Shown here: piece after piece, positions 1-6,537 of the stretch | Layout: the number at the start of each line of letters is the position of its first letter | Position numbering within the stretch: the first letter of the stretch is position 1 | From: Mangrovibacillus cuniculi | Lineage (GTDB): Bacteria; Bacillota; Bacilli; Bacillales; R1DC41 | Direction of reading: 5' to 3' | Length of the DNA: 64,000 nucleotides | Assembly: GCF_015482585.1 (NCBI RefSeq) | Contig: NZ_CP049742.1 | Span: 1,787,277-1,851,276 of the forward strand | The notes under the pieces: generated by a model | What the model saw: the letters and a program-made list of their open reading frames with translations, nothing else | Database searches by the model: none | What the model was told of the DNA's origin: nothing | Translations under genes and position numbers: made by a program

Positions 1-113
1 CGTTTACACTCTTGGCATTCGTAATTATCTCTTTGTTTTATTTCTTCTCTTAGGTTCTTCCAGGCCTTGCTATCATAAAACTTTCTTTTCATTGCATCAG
101 ATACCTTATCCAT
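1..113 (-). CDS. HNH endonuclease, 5' part only (truncated by window edge)
   Basis: An ATG at 113 opens a frame running off the left edge; the first 37 codons include an aromatic and basic stretch (F-Y-D-S-K-A-W-K-N-L-R) followed by R-D-N-Y-E-C-Q-E-C-K. This is the usual N-terminus of small phage HNH endonucleases, in which the C-x2-C pair begins a zinc-binding ribbon before the catalytic His-Asn-His. In siphophages such genes sit directly upstream of the terminase small subunit and help DNA packaging. The HNH residues themselves are outside the window, so the family call rests on the N-terminal signature and position. The ribosome-binding site is weak (GGTGGTGAT). Confidence 0.72.
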   Translation of the reverse strand, partial: MDKVSDAMKRKFYDSKAWKNLREEIKQRDNYECQECK

Positions 114-147
114 CTTTATCACCACCACTTATTAAACAAAGCAAAAA

Positions 148-170
148 GAGTACTCTAAAATAGAGTACTC
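148..170 (-). terminator. intrinsic terminator after the 75-aa membrane protein gene
   Basis: Perfect 10-bp inverted repeat (GAGTACTCTA, 3-nt loop). On the minus strand it is followed by TTTTT. It lies 7 bp beyond the stop codon of the gene at 177-404. Confidence 0.85.
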
Positions 171-176
171 CCTGAG

Positions 177-404
177 TTAAAACAAACATACGAATGTTTG
201 ATAAATCGCAAGTAGACCACAGATGCATGCAATCCCACTTGCTAATTGGTTAGGTACCTTCACCTTTACAAGACAAAATTTTATAACTAGAGCTACCAAT
301 ATAAATACAATTGATAAAAGTAATAATTGTAAAGCTATCTTGTTTAGGGGCTCACTAAGTGAAGTCCAATCAATATTTAACGTGCTCCCTAAGTAGGACA
401 ACAT
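177..404 (-). CDS. small two-helix membrane protein, unknown function (prophage accessory)
   Basis: The 75-residue product has two hydrophobic helices, roughly residues 22-42 and 55-74, joined by a short basic turn (K-V-K-V-P). There is no signal peptide and no motif I recognise. The gene has a modest ribosome-binding site (AGCAGG) and its own terminator. It is the last complete gene before the HNH/terminase end of the prophage, a position where phages often carry dispensable cargo genes. A holin-like or superinfection-exclusion role is possible on size and topology alone, but nothing in the sequence proves it. Confidence 0.6.
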   Translation of the reverse strand: MLSYLGSTLNIDWTSLSEPLNKIALQLLLLSIVFILVALVIKFCLVKVKVPNQLASGIACICGLLAIYQTFVCLF

Positions 405-500
405 AAATTAACCTGCTTTCTAGTATTCTCATGTTACTATGATATCTCTGAATTACTGGAATAACCTGCCGACATTCTGCCATTAGTCTGACAAATTTCT

Positions 501-803
501 TTAGATATTAAAATCTTCGTTTTTTCTCCATTCTCCCTCGCCATCATAAAACATAGTTAACTGTCTTATGGCATTAGTCAGTGCCTCGTGCTCACTATTA
601 AAATTAGCGGCTGATGTTATATATACACCAGCTTTGTCTTTCCCTCTATAATAATGGCTAGTACTCATTTGATAAAATCCATCTGCCCCAAGGTATATTT
701 TTATCCCTACATTTTGATCTCCAATGAACAGTGCATATTGATTTACTAACCTCTTAACTTCACTAACGTCTTTTACATTTAAAATTTCAAAGTCTTTATC
801 CAC
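501..803 (-). CDS. hypothetical soluble protein, 100 aa (prophage accessory)
   Basis: I do not recognise a named family. The product is acidic, soluble and mixed alpha/beta, with a conserved-looking C-terminus (E-A-L-T-N-A-I-R-Q-L, then F-Y-D and G-E-W-R-K-N-E-D-F). Start choice: the first in-frame GTG, at 812, overlaps the Shine-Dalgarno sequence AGGAG, so the GTG at 803, eight bases after that site, is the better start. It lies between two genes for small membrane proteins in the accessory end of the prophage and could be a cytosolic partner of one of them; that is only inferred from adjacency. Confidence 0.55.
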   Translation of the reverse strand: MDKDFEILNVKDVSEVKRLVNQYALFIGDQNVGIKIYLGADGFYQMSTSHYYRGKDKAGVYITSAANFNSEHEALTNAIRQLTMFYDGEGEWRKNEDFNI

Positions 804-885
804 ACTTTCCACTCCTATAATCTGTATTAATCATATACAATGAAGCCAATACATTAATTTTCGAGATGATTTTTTGATGTTATTT

Positions 886-1068
886 TTAGGATATGTAACT
901 AGCGTATAGAAATAATCCAGCCCCACTAGCTATTGTCCCTGCATCCTTACCAAATAAACTTCCGGCAATCAAACCTGGTAATGCCATACTGACCAAAAAT
1001 GGTAATATAACTTCAATCATTGGTTTTAACAAATTTACTAGTTCAAATAATTGAATATCTTGTAACAT
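886..1068 (-). CDS. 60-aa hydrophobic peptide, unknown function
   Basis: Short frame with an excellent ribosome-binding site (GAGGAGG, 6-7 bases before ATG), which is why I accept it despite its size. The product is almost entirely hydrophobic: a helix at about residues 15-38 and a glycine/alanine-rich second segment at about 44-58, separated by a G-K-D turn. The double-helix, glycine-rich design resembles small membrane-active peptides (toxins, holin-like or leaderless bacteriocin-like peptides), but no family-specific motif is present. No antitoxin RNA or immunity gene is evident beside it; the upstream 108-aa gene and downstream 100-aa gene are candidates for a functional partner. Confidence 0.55.
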   Translation of the reverse strand: MLQDIQLFELVNLLKPMIEVILPFLVSMALPGLIAGSLFGKDAGTIASGAGLFLYASYIS

Positions 1069-1131
1069 TTTACACCTCCTCTATGTGTAATACGTTATTA
1101 CAGTATTGAAGTTTCGTTTATTTGCTTTTTG

Positions 1132-1458
1132 TTACAAGTACTCCGGCATTATTACCTCTTTCTTATAAGTCATACGAGGATTAGAAGCATAAACTTTAGT
1201 AACTCCTCTTCTTATCCCCCATTTGGAGAACTGATTATAAGTAATAAAATCAATTCCTCTTTCACTATAAATTACATGCTTTAACCTAATTTTTGGTTGC
1301 TCATCTTTGTGAATTAATAAGAATTGCACGATTTCTTTTCTTGGATTAAAATAAACTTCCTCATCTTCCACAAAATCAAACATGTCTACTGGTCCAACTT
1401 CAATCCATTTACCTTGTAGATTAATCTCAAGAAATAAAAGATCTAAGTGATAAAGCAT
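1132..1458 (-). CDS. hypothetical protein, 108 aa, with a decayed paralogue nearby
   Basis: Not a family I can name. A strong ribosome-binding site (GGAGG, 7 bases before ATG) supports the start. The product is soluble, with a beta-rich N-terminus (L-E-I-N-L ... W), an acidic middle (E-D-E-E-V-Y-F) and a C-terminal basic part (S-K-W-G-I-R-R). The broken gene at 1970-2299 translates to a protein with the same layout (L-E-V-N-L, D-I-Y-F, S-S-W-G-F-R, then T-Y-K-E-K), so the two are paralogues and only this copy is intact. It lies in the prophage accessory stretch; function unknown. Confidence 0.6.
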   Translation of the reverse strand: MLYHLDLLFLEINLQGKWIEVGPVDMFDFVEDEEVYFNPRKEIVQFLLIHKDEQPKIRLKHVIYSERGIDFITYNQFSKWGIRRGVTKVYASNPRMTYKKEVIMPEYL

Positions 1459-1565
1459 TTAAATACCTCCTAGGAATTATATGCAATAACTTCGACAAAC
1501 AGGTAAAAATTCCTTTTATTTTGTTGAAATATGTAAATAAAAAAGATAAGAATACGTAACATCAA

Positions 1566-1825
1566 CATGTAATACGAAACGCAGATGGTTTTTGGAATGT
1601 TAAAGGAGAAGGAAATCAATAACAACATCAATACTCGGCACTCAGAAAGAAGCCATTAAATCTGCAAAAAGTATCGCTATTAATCAAAAAGCCGTTTTTA
1701 TTATTCATGATATAGACGAAAAAATACGTGATCTTAAAAGCTATTGAAATGATACGTATCCTCCTAAAGGAAAAGAACGACATGTTTGTTTTAAACAAGC
1801 CCAACTACCAAATCACATAAAATAA
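1566..1825 (+). pseudogene. degraded DUF2188-family gene (YqaR-like small phage protein)
   Basis: The plus strand encodes the two halves of a DUF2188 protein in different frames. N-terminal part from 1566: H-V-I-R-N-A-D-G-F-W-N-V-K-G-E-G-N. After a frameshift near 1617-1622 it continues with T-Q-K-E-A-I-K-S-A-K-S-I-A and N-Q-K-A-V-F-I-I-H-D, then an in-frame TGA (at 1746), and D-T-Y-P-P-K-G. The order D-G-W-x-V-K-G-E-G-N, T-Q-K-E-A-I, I-I-H, and P-P-K-G is the full DUF2188 signature. There is no start codon; an in-frame TAA precedes it. It is clearly non-functional, and is the only plus-strand gene trace in this accessory stretch. Confidence 0.8.
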
Positions 1826-1858
1826 AAAGAGCTCTCATAAATTGAGTGCTCTTTTTAT
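1824..1858 (+). terminator. terminator after the DUF2188 pseudogene
   Basis: Stem AAAAAGAGC/GCTCTTTTT with an inner CTCA/TGAG pairing and a trailing T-rich stretch on the plus strand. It starts at the stop codon of the pseudogene. Confidence 0.75.
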
Positions 1859-1969
1859 TATTAATGTCCGACTGTATAACCAGGATCCTTTATCATGTTA
1901 TATATCCAAGATATTACCACCTTGTATATAGCCCTTGTAATAACTTGTTTACATTCTGTATAGGGTCTG

Positions 1970-2299
1970 CTAACAATTAATTTCATATTCAATTTTTTCC
2001 TTGTAAGTTTCCGACTGATTAAATTCACATACTTCAGCTTCTTTATTTCTAAACCCCCAACTGCTAATCTCTTTTATCAGGAATGCAGTCTTGCCACTTT
2101 GTTCATTATTAGAGAGTTGTTTAAGCCTAGTTTTACGTTGATCTATTTTATAAACTCTTAATTTCTAAATTAAATCTTGATCCGCTTTAAAATAAATGTC
2201 ATTACTTTTATGAAAGTCTGTTGTTTCAACACAATCCAATTAATTCCAAATTCTGTTTAAATTAACTTCAAGTATAAAAAATGCTGATACAATGTTCAT
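1970..2299 (-). pseudogene. decayed paralogue of the 108-aa protein at 1132-1458
   Basis: From an ATG at 2299 the minus strand can be read to a final TAG at 1970 in one frame, with only two internal stops (TAA at codon 20 and TAG at codon 44). The translation keeps the layout of the intact neighbour: a hydrophobic beta-rich start (F-I-L-E-V-N-L), D-I-Y-F-K-A, S-S-W-G-F-R and E-T-Y-K-E-K-I. Two point mutations would explain the loss, which suggests relatively recent inactivation. The alternative, that the similarity is chance, is unlikely given the shared length and order. Confidence 0.6.
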
Positions 2300-2353
2300 T
2301 TTATCATCCCTTTTTAGAATAATAAGATCTCGTTAATATTATTTAGATATTTA

Positions 2354-2932
2354 TTAATCGGCATCTAAAAGCAGAAAATCTCTCCCAAATCTTTTAAATA
2401 AATAATCTTTATATTCACTAAGATTTTTAGCCATTATGGATAACCTTCCGCACTGTGACTTTCGAATATGAATGAAATTATTTTTTTGATAAAATCCTTT
2501 AGCACTATTAGTAGATTCTAGGATTATTATAGGCATACCTGATAAAACAGACACTTTAGCTGCTGTTAATATGGCATCTTCCAGTAACATAGTTCCAATC
2601 CCTATACCTCTAAAGTCTTCATTAGTTGCTAAATAATGTAGATTAACTGTAGGGACTACGCTCTTACCTTGTTGTAGTTTAATTTTTAATTCTCTTCTTT
2701 TGGTTCCATCAATTGATATAGAATCATTAAATAATGAATAAAACCCAACTATATTATCACCTTTTATAAATAACACAGTTTGAATTAAATTTTTTTCGGT
2801 TAGACTGAGGGCTTCGTTTTTCAAAAACTGTTCAATAAATTCCTCATCTTTGCATTTAAATTTTAATAACATTTCAATGTGATTGGAACATAAATACTCT
2901 TTTTTTATCTTCAACTCTCCTTTTATCTTCAT
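2354..2932 (-). CDS. GNAT-family N-acetyltransferase
   Basis: A 192-residue protein with the GNAT fold signature. Residues about 97-125 hold the acetyl-CoA binding stretch (L-H-Y-L-A-T-N followed by F-R-G-I-G-I-G-T-M-L-L, the Q/R-x-x-G-x-G/A motif A). A C-terminal I-L-E-S-T-N-S-A-K-G-F-Y-Q-K-N-N-F gives the motif B helix and F-Y-x-K-x-F. It transfers an acetyl group from acetyl-CoA to an unknown amine substrate. It is a cargo gene in the prophage accessory region, well away from the early genes. No clear ribosome-binding site precedes the ATG, so the exact start is uncertain. Some phage GNATs modify or inactivate toxins, but this substrate cannot be deduced. Confidence 0.82.
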   Translation of the reverse strand: MKIKGELKIKKEYLCSNHIEMLLKFKCKDEEFIEQFLKNEALSLTEKNLIQTVLFIKGDNIVGFYSLFNDSISIDGTKRRELKIKLQQGKSVVPTVNLHYLATNEDFRGIGIGTMLLEDAILTAAKVSVLSGMPIIILESTNSAKGFYQKNNFIHIRKSQCGRLSIMAKNLSEYKDYLFKRFGRDFLLLDAD

Positions 2933-3112
2933 TTTATTTTCTTAATAACTTAAATATATTTCACCTGGATACAACTGTAAACAAGTTATCCAAAACATAG
3001 AATTTGTTTAACTCCCGATTCTTAACACTACAAGTAATATCAAGGTTTCACTTCAAATATATTTTCGAGTTACATCACTATTGATTTATGGATAACTGTA
3101 TATTTAAATAAA

Positions 3113-3135
3113 AATCACTACTGAAAGTAGTGATT
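3113..3135 (-). terminator. terminator after the 164-aa membrane protein gene
   Basis: Perfect 10-bp stem (AATCACTACT/AGTAGTGATT, 3-nt loop) followed on the minus strand by TTTTTA. It lies about 30 bp beyond the stop at 3164. Confidence 0.85.
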
Positions 3136-3163
3136 AAGTTTGGCATTAAGAATATGTATATTT

Positions 3164-3658
3164 TTAATTACAAACGATTTCACATTTTAACAAGGGGTAT
3201 CTCTTCCCTTTAACTTGACCAAAAGTTATAAGATAATATGTTGACCAATAAACAATTTGTTGTATTAAGGTAGTTTGCGAAATCACAACTCTATCTCCAA
3301 ACTTCTTTAGTATTCGATCTTCTGAAAAATGACTTGTATAAAATATTACGCTAGTATTTTTCTCTTTTGCAAGATTCTCAGATTCCCGAATCCACCTAAA
3401 CAATTTCATAGAAGTTCCTCTTCTCCCAATATGAAGTTCTACTATATTGCTTATTGGATTAAAAAATACATTTTTGGAGTATTTTTGATATAAGAAAAAT
3501 AAAACTCCGCCAAATGCAACAAGAAAACCTAAATAAGAATATTTTACAATTATAATTAATTGCAAGGGTAGTACATTTGTTTTTATTGCCACAATCATGA
3601 ATGCAAAAAAGATTATTACACTCCAAAATAACATTTCAGCTAATTGCATTTTTTTCAT
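3164..3658 (-). CDS. membrane-anchored protein, 164 aa, unknown function
   Basis: Two transmembrane helices near the N-terminus (about residues 7-28 and 36-57), then a cytosolic domain of about 105 residues. That domain begins with N-P-I-S-N-I-V-E-L-H-I-G-R-R-G-T-S-M and contains a basic amphipathic middle. I recognise no family. The start at 3658 (M-K-K-M) is preferred over the upstream frame opening because a GAGGT ribosome-binding site lies 7-8 bases before it. It is a single-gene unit with its own terminator just left of the late regulator ArpU, a typical site for a phage cargo gene. A superinfection-exclusion role would fit the topology but is untested. Confidence 0.6.
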   Translation of the reverse strand: MKKMQLAEMLFWSVIIFFAFMIVAIKTNVLPLQLIIIVKYSYLGFLVAFGGVLFFLYQKYSKNVFFNPISNIVELHIGRRGTSMKLFRWIRESENLAKEKNTSVIFYTSHFSEDRILKKFGDRVVISQTTLIQQIVYWSTYYLITFGQVKGKRYPLLKCEIVCN

Positions 3659-3765
3659 TGTTATTACCTCACGTTTATTTTTTGAAAGTAGATACACAAT
3701 CAGTTTTAATTTTACTATATATTTCCTATAAGTGTATCTCCTAACATAAAATTTTTATTTGTAAT

Positions 3766-4209
3766 CTAATTGGCTGTTATATATTGTTCCACTCTTAATA
3801 TGAATGCCAATCTAAGCAAAGTTTCACCTTTTATGCGGTAGTAAGATCTTTCACTTAATCCCATTTCGTTATATACCTCATAATCATAAATACAATCTTC
3901 TTGTAAATATTTTCTAATAATCACCTCTCTTTCTCTTCCATTCAAGCGGTTAACTGCCCTACGAATTTTCTCAATGTAAGCATCACGTTCTCTTTCAAAA
4001 TCCACTCTAGCAATGGCGACTTCTTCCGTACTTGAATGAAAAGCATACGTTAAAGTAGGAGGAACCAATGAGAACGTAGTCGTCACTTTAGGCAATCTCT
4101 CATCTGGAACAGTCAGAAGGTAAAAACGATACTTCTCAAGCGCAGCCTCGACAGCTGCTCTCGTTATTTCTCGATCTATTTCAGGAAGTTTGAATTGTAA
4201 TTGTTCCAT
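3766..4209 (-). CDS. ArpU-family phage late transcription regulator
   Basis: A 147-residue protein of the ArpU group, small sigma-factor-like regulators that control late (packaging and lysis) genes of Gram-positive phages. The C-terminal half carries the sigma region 4-like helix-turn-helix: L-N-G-R-E-R-E-V-I-I-R-K-Y-L, then D-Y-E-V-Y-N-E-M-G-L-S-E-R-S-Y-Y-R-I-K. A GGAGG site eight bases before the ATG at 4209 supports that start over the longer frame. It is the last gene of the leftward early operon, the expected place for a switch to late expression. Confidence 0.85.
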   Translation of the reverse strand: MEQLQFKLPEIDREITRAAVEAALEKYRFYLLTVPDERLPKVTTTFSLVPPTLTYAFHSSTEEVAIARVDFERERDAYIEKIRRAVNRLNGREREVIIRKYLQEDCIYDYEVYNEMGLSERSYYRIKGETLLRLAFILRVEQYITAN

Positions 4210-4228
4210 GGTTGGTTCCTCCTCTTTA

Positions 4229-4411
4229 TTAGTTACACCATCTAGCTTTGTTAGCTTTTCTAATTCTCCATTTGTAATCAATCTGATCACCTATAAAACG
4301 TTCATTCTCGATTATCCTTTTATGCTTCTTGCCAGATCTTATGGGATGTTTTTCAATATACTTTAATCTTTCTTCTTCGGTCATGTGCCAAACAGTCACT
4401 GCACTACTCAA
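4229..4411 (-). CDS. small basic phage protein, 60 aa
   Basis: Unrecognised. It begins with TTG, four bases overlapping the stop of the preceding gene (TTGA), with a good ribosome-binding site (GGGGAG) inside that gene, a clear case of translational coupling. The product is rich in Lys, Arg and Glu (E-E-E-R-L-K-Y-I-E-K-H) and has no hydrophobic stretch. An internal ATG at codon 10 is an alternative start. It is part of the early operon between the DUF2303-like gene and arpU. Confidence 0.55.
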   Translation of the reverse strand: MSSAVTVWHMTEEERLKYIEKHPIRSGKKHKRIIENERFIGDQIDYKWRIRKANKARWCN

Positions 4412-4590
4412 CGTTTTCTCCCCTTTCTATTATTATTAAGTTTATGTATTTCATTTCCTCCAAGGAGCTTACAACTATAACCAACTCTCGTAGAACATCT
4501 TTTAAAATTAGGACAGCGCATTTGACACGCTGACCTATTGTCTTCCTCAATCATCCAGGGCTTACGAGCAACTGTGATGACAATTTTCAT
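4408..4590 (-). CDS. small cysteine-containing phage protein, 60 aa
   Basis: Unrecognised. Start and preceding stop overlap (TAATG), so it is translationally coupled to the 235-aa gene. Four cysteines at about residues 22, 26, 32 and 40 (C-x3-C-x5-C-x7-C) could bind a metal ion. The C-terminus is strongly basic (N-N-N-R-K-G-R-K-R). Small metal-binding proteins of this sort are common in phage early operons, with unknown roles. Confidence 0.55.
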   Translation of the reverse strand: MKIVITVARKPWMIEEDNRSACQMRCPNFKRCSTRVGYSCKLLGGNEIHKLNNNRKGRKR

Positions 4591-5297
4591 TAAGCAATCA
4601 CAGGCACTTGACCTTGTTCAATAATATCTGCTAATGCCTCACTTAAGTATTTCTTCACATTCTCCATTGCTTCCAACTTCCAAGCTCCACCATCAGCTTC
4701 AAATAGTCCACAACGTGGTCCATTTTGCATGCGAAATACAAAGTCACTAGATGGTTGCTGCACCTCTACAAATGTTCGGTAAGGTGCCAGTGAAACAGGA
4801 TTAGGAACTTCTACTTGTCCAACTGTCGCTACTCCCACTTTTGCCGTAACGGACTGACTTACTCCATTGTCACCGTAAGTTTTCACATCTTCTTCCTTGA
4901 TGTTACCTACCACTTTTAGCATGACGTCACGATCAGCATTCTTCACGAAAGCAGACTGCAACTTGATATTGAATGATTCTGCATCATACCAGCTTTCAAA
5001 ACGATACTCTGGGAGCATAGCTGTAGCTTCGATGAAATACTCACGATTCTTATCCATGTTTAAGGCACCGAACACAACCACATGAGTTGGTGATTTTACA
5101 TGCACGATTGTTTTACCAACAACATCAAGATTGGATTTTAAATAGTCAACCACTCCAGTTAAGCTGTGGACTGATAATCTGGAAGCAATAGGTGCTTCGA
5201 CTGGATATAGCTTTTTATCGGACAATGTTTGTCCATTCTCACGAAACAGTTCTACCTCGCCAAGACCTACGATATATTCCAATGCTGATTTAATCAT
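4590..5297 (-). CDS. phage protein, possibly DUF2303 (YfdQ-like)
   Basis: A 235-residue soluble protein with no membrane segment. The order S-V-H-S-L-T-G-V-V-D-Y-L, V-H-V-K-S-P-T-H-V-V-V, then F-N-I-K-L-Q-S-A-F and P-Y-R-T-F-V-E-V-x-Q-P fits my recollection of the YfdQ/DUF2303 phage family, whose members lie near recombination and replication genes; the function of the family is unknown. Its stop and start codons overlap those of both neighbours, so the run from RusA to here is one translation-coupled operon. Family assignment is moderate confidence. Confidence 0.7.
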   Translation of the reverse strand: MIKSALEYIVGLGEVELFRENGQTLSDKKLYPVEAPIASRLSVHSLTGVVDYLKSNLDVVGKTIVHVKSPTHVVVFGALNMDKNREYFIEATAMLPEYRFESWYDAESFNIKLQSAFVKNADRDVMLKVVGNIKEEDVKTYGDNGVSQSVTAKVGVATVGQVEVPNPVSLAPYRTFVEVQQPSSDFVFRMQNGPRCGLFEADGGAWKLEAMENVKKYLSEALADIIEQGQVPVIA

Positions 5298-5683
5298 TAC
5301 GCTTCCTCCTTCACGTTTCTAAAGCTATAGATTTTATTACCGTTATCTTCTTGAATCTCTCCAGTATCCACATCAATCCTCGTTTGGCCTTTAATACCTG
5401 ACTTTAGTTCTTTACCTGTAATACGGCCAATATCGTCCAAGTCCATGATGATCTTAGCCTCTAGTTTCTTTGCAGAAGCGAGAGTTGTTTTTGCTTCTAC
5501 GTTAGCCAGCAAAACGTCTCTTGCATCATCACCGACCAAGGTGACTACCAGGTTAATTCTCCTTTTTGCTTTAGGATCCGTATTAAGGTCCGCGAAATTC
5601 TCTAATACTCGTTGCAATTCAATATTGAAACGCTCTGCAACTGCTCCATCTGCAAAACTATTTAAATCAACTATTTGTTTCAT
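5297..5683 (-). CDS. phage protein of the early operon, 128 aa
   Basis: A soluble protein whose N-terminus (M-K-Q-I-V-D-L-N-S-F-A-D-G-A-V-A-E-R-F-N) is typical of a conserved Gram-positive phage family sometimes annotated as replication terminator protein; I know of no experimental basis for that name here. The C-terminal part (G-Q-T-R-I-D-V-D-T-G-E-I-Q) is polar. Its ATG overlaps the RusA stop by four bases and its stop overlaps the next start, so expression is coupled to both. Function unknown. Confidence 0.65.
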   Translation of the reverse strand: MKQIVDLNSFADGAVAERFNIELQRVLENFADLNTDPKAKRRINLVVTLVGDDARDVLLANVEAKTTLASAKKLEAKIIMDLDDIGRITGKELKSGIKGQTRIDVDTGEIQEDNGNKIYSFRNVKEEA

Positions 5684-6120
5684 GTAGTTACCTCCAAAGG
5701 TTTTATACTCTTACACACTGAAACTTCAATTCTTGGATTCACGCTGTAATACTTCGATATCGATAGGTCAACAATCTGACTATCATCGTTCCACAGGACC
5801 TTGTTGCACGCATCCTTGATCCCTTTTACATAGTTATCTACGTCTGGTTTAGTAATCGGTCTAATTTGACCTCTTTCAGCTGCTTCTTTTTTCTTCTTAC
5901 TAAAACTTTTAAGTGTTGGTTTGTATATGTGAACCGTTAGCATTAAAGGACCTTCTAACAGTTCCGCAGGTTTGTGCTCAGCAGCAACTAACTTCACATA
6001 TTGCTTAAAGTCTCGAGACTTCTTTGGATCATACATACGCACACGACCAGCAATTGTACTTGCTCTTGGTCTTCCTTGGGCAACAGGTTCACCGTAAACC
6101 GTAAATGAAATCATCCTCAT
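5680..6120 (-). CDS. RusA-family Holliday junction resolvase (YqaN-like)
   Basis: A 146-residue endonuclease that cuts four-way DNA junctions made during phage recombination and replication. The RusA signatures are present: N-terminal F-T-V-Y-G-E-P-V-A-Q-G-R-P-R, and the metal-binding catalytic stretch K-P-D-V-D-N-Y-V-K-G-I-K-D-A-C-N-K with a following W-N-D-D-S-Q-I-V, containing the acidic residues expected of the active site. Length is normal. It follows the helicase loader and accessory genes in the same order as yqaM-yqaN of the skin element. Confidence 0.92.
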   Translation of the reverse strand: MRMISFTVYGEPVAQGRPRASTIAGRVRMYDPKKSRDFKQYVKLVAAEHKPAELLEGPLMLTVHIYKPTLKSFSKKKKEAAERGQIRPITKPDVDNYVKGIKDACNKVLWNDDSQIVDLSISKYYSVNPRIEVSVCKSIKPLEVTT

Positions 6121-6128
6121 TCTCCCCT

Positions 6129-6353
6129 CTAGTTGACTGCTACAAATTTAAAACGGTCTTCCGATTGTCGAATGGCTAGCTGTTTCCCTTTTTGGCATCT
6201 TAGGTGTATGTAGTTCTGTTCTAATTCCACTAAAGAAAGTTCAAATAACTGCCTACCATCTGGATGCTTGATAAATTGGTGTTTGATTAGCCAATCTGTT
6301 AAATAGCTTCGTCTTACATCTTGTTTGTTCTGTGACTCATCCACTCTTTGCAT
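6129..6353 (-). CDS. small protein with Fur-regulated basic protein (FbpA) domain
   Basis: A 74-residue product whose core, Y-L-T-D-W-L-I-K-H then H-P-D-G-R-Q-L-F-E-L-S-L-V-E-L-E, matches the short domain of B. subtilis FbpA, a Fur-regulated basic protein proposed to act with the sRNA FsrA. Copies without known function are common in Bacillus prophages. The start at 6353 has a GAGGAG site seven bases upstream, inside the previous gene (17-bp overlap); a longer frame starting at 6398 lacks one. No Fur box is evident, so it is probably expressed with the early operon. Confidence 0.68.
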   Translation of the reverse strand: MQRVDESQNKQDVRRSYLTDWLIKHQFIKHPDGRQLFELSLVELEQNYIHLRCQKGKQLAIRQSEDRFKFVAVN

Positions 6354-6537
6354 ACGCTTGCTCCTCTCTCCAGGATTGAATAATGTTTTTGATCTCACTC
6401 ATACGTTTCTCACATCTTTCCACAATGGCTGCTCTTTCTTCAACGGAACAAAATTCACACGATTGAATAAGAGTCATTCCAATTGCCGAATCAACGTACA
6501 GTACCCCTTTACCACGACAGACATTACACATCGTCAA
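6337..6537 (-). CDS. small zinc-ribbon phage protein, 66 aa
   Basis: N-terminal C-N-V-C-R-G-K-G and C-E-F-C give two C-x2-C pairs about 19 residues apart, a DnaJ-type zinc ribbon. A charged helical C-terminus (about residues 32-60) follows. Start overlaps the end of the helicase loader gene by 14 bp and its end overlaps the FbpA-like gene. Likely a small nucleic-acid or protein-binding factor of the replication block; no specific function known. Confidence 0.6.
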   Translation of the reverse strand: MTMCNVCRGKGVLYVDSAIGMTLIQSCEFCSVEERAAIVERCEKRMSEIKNIIQSWREEQAYAKSG

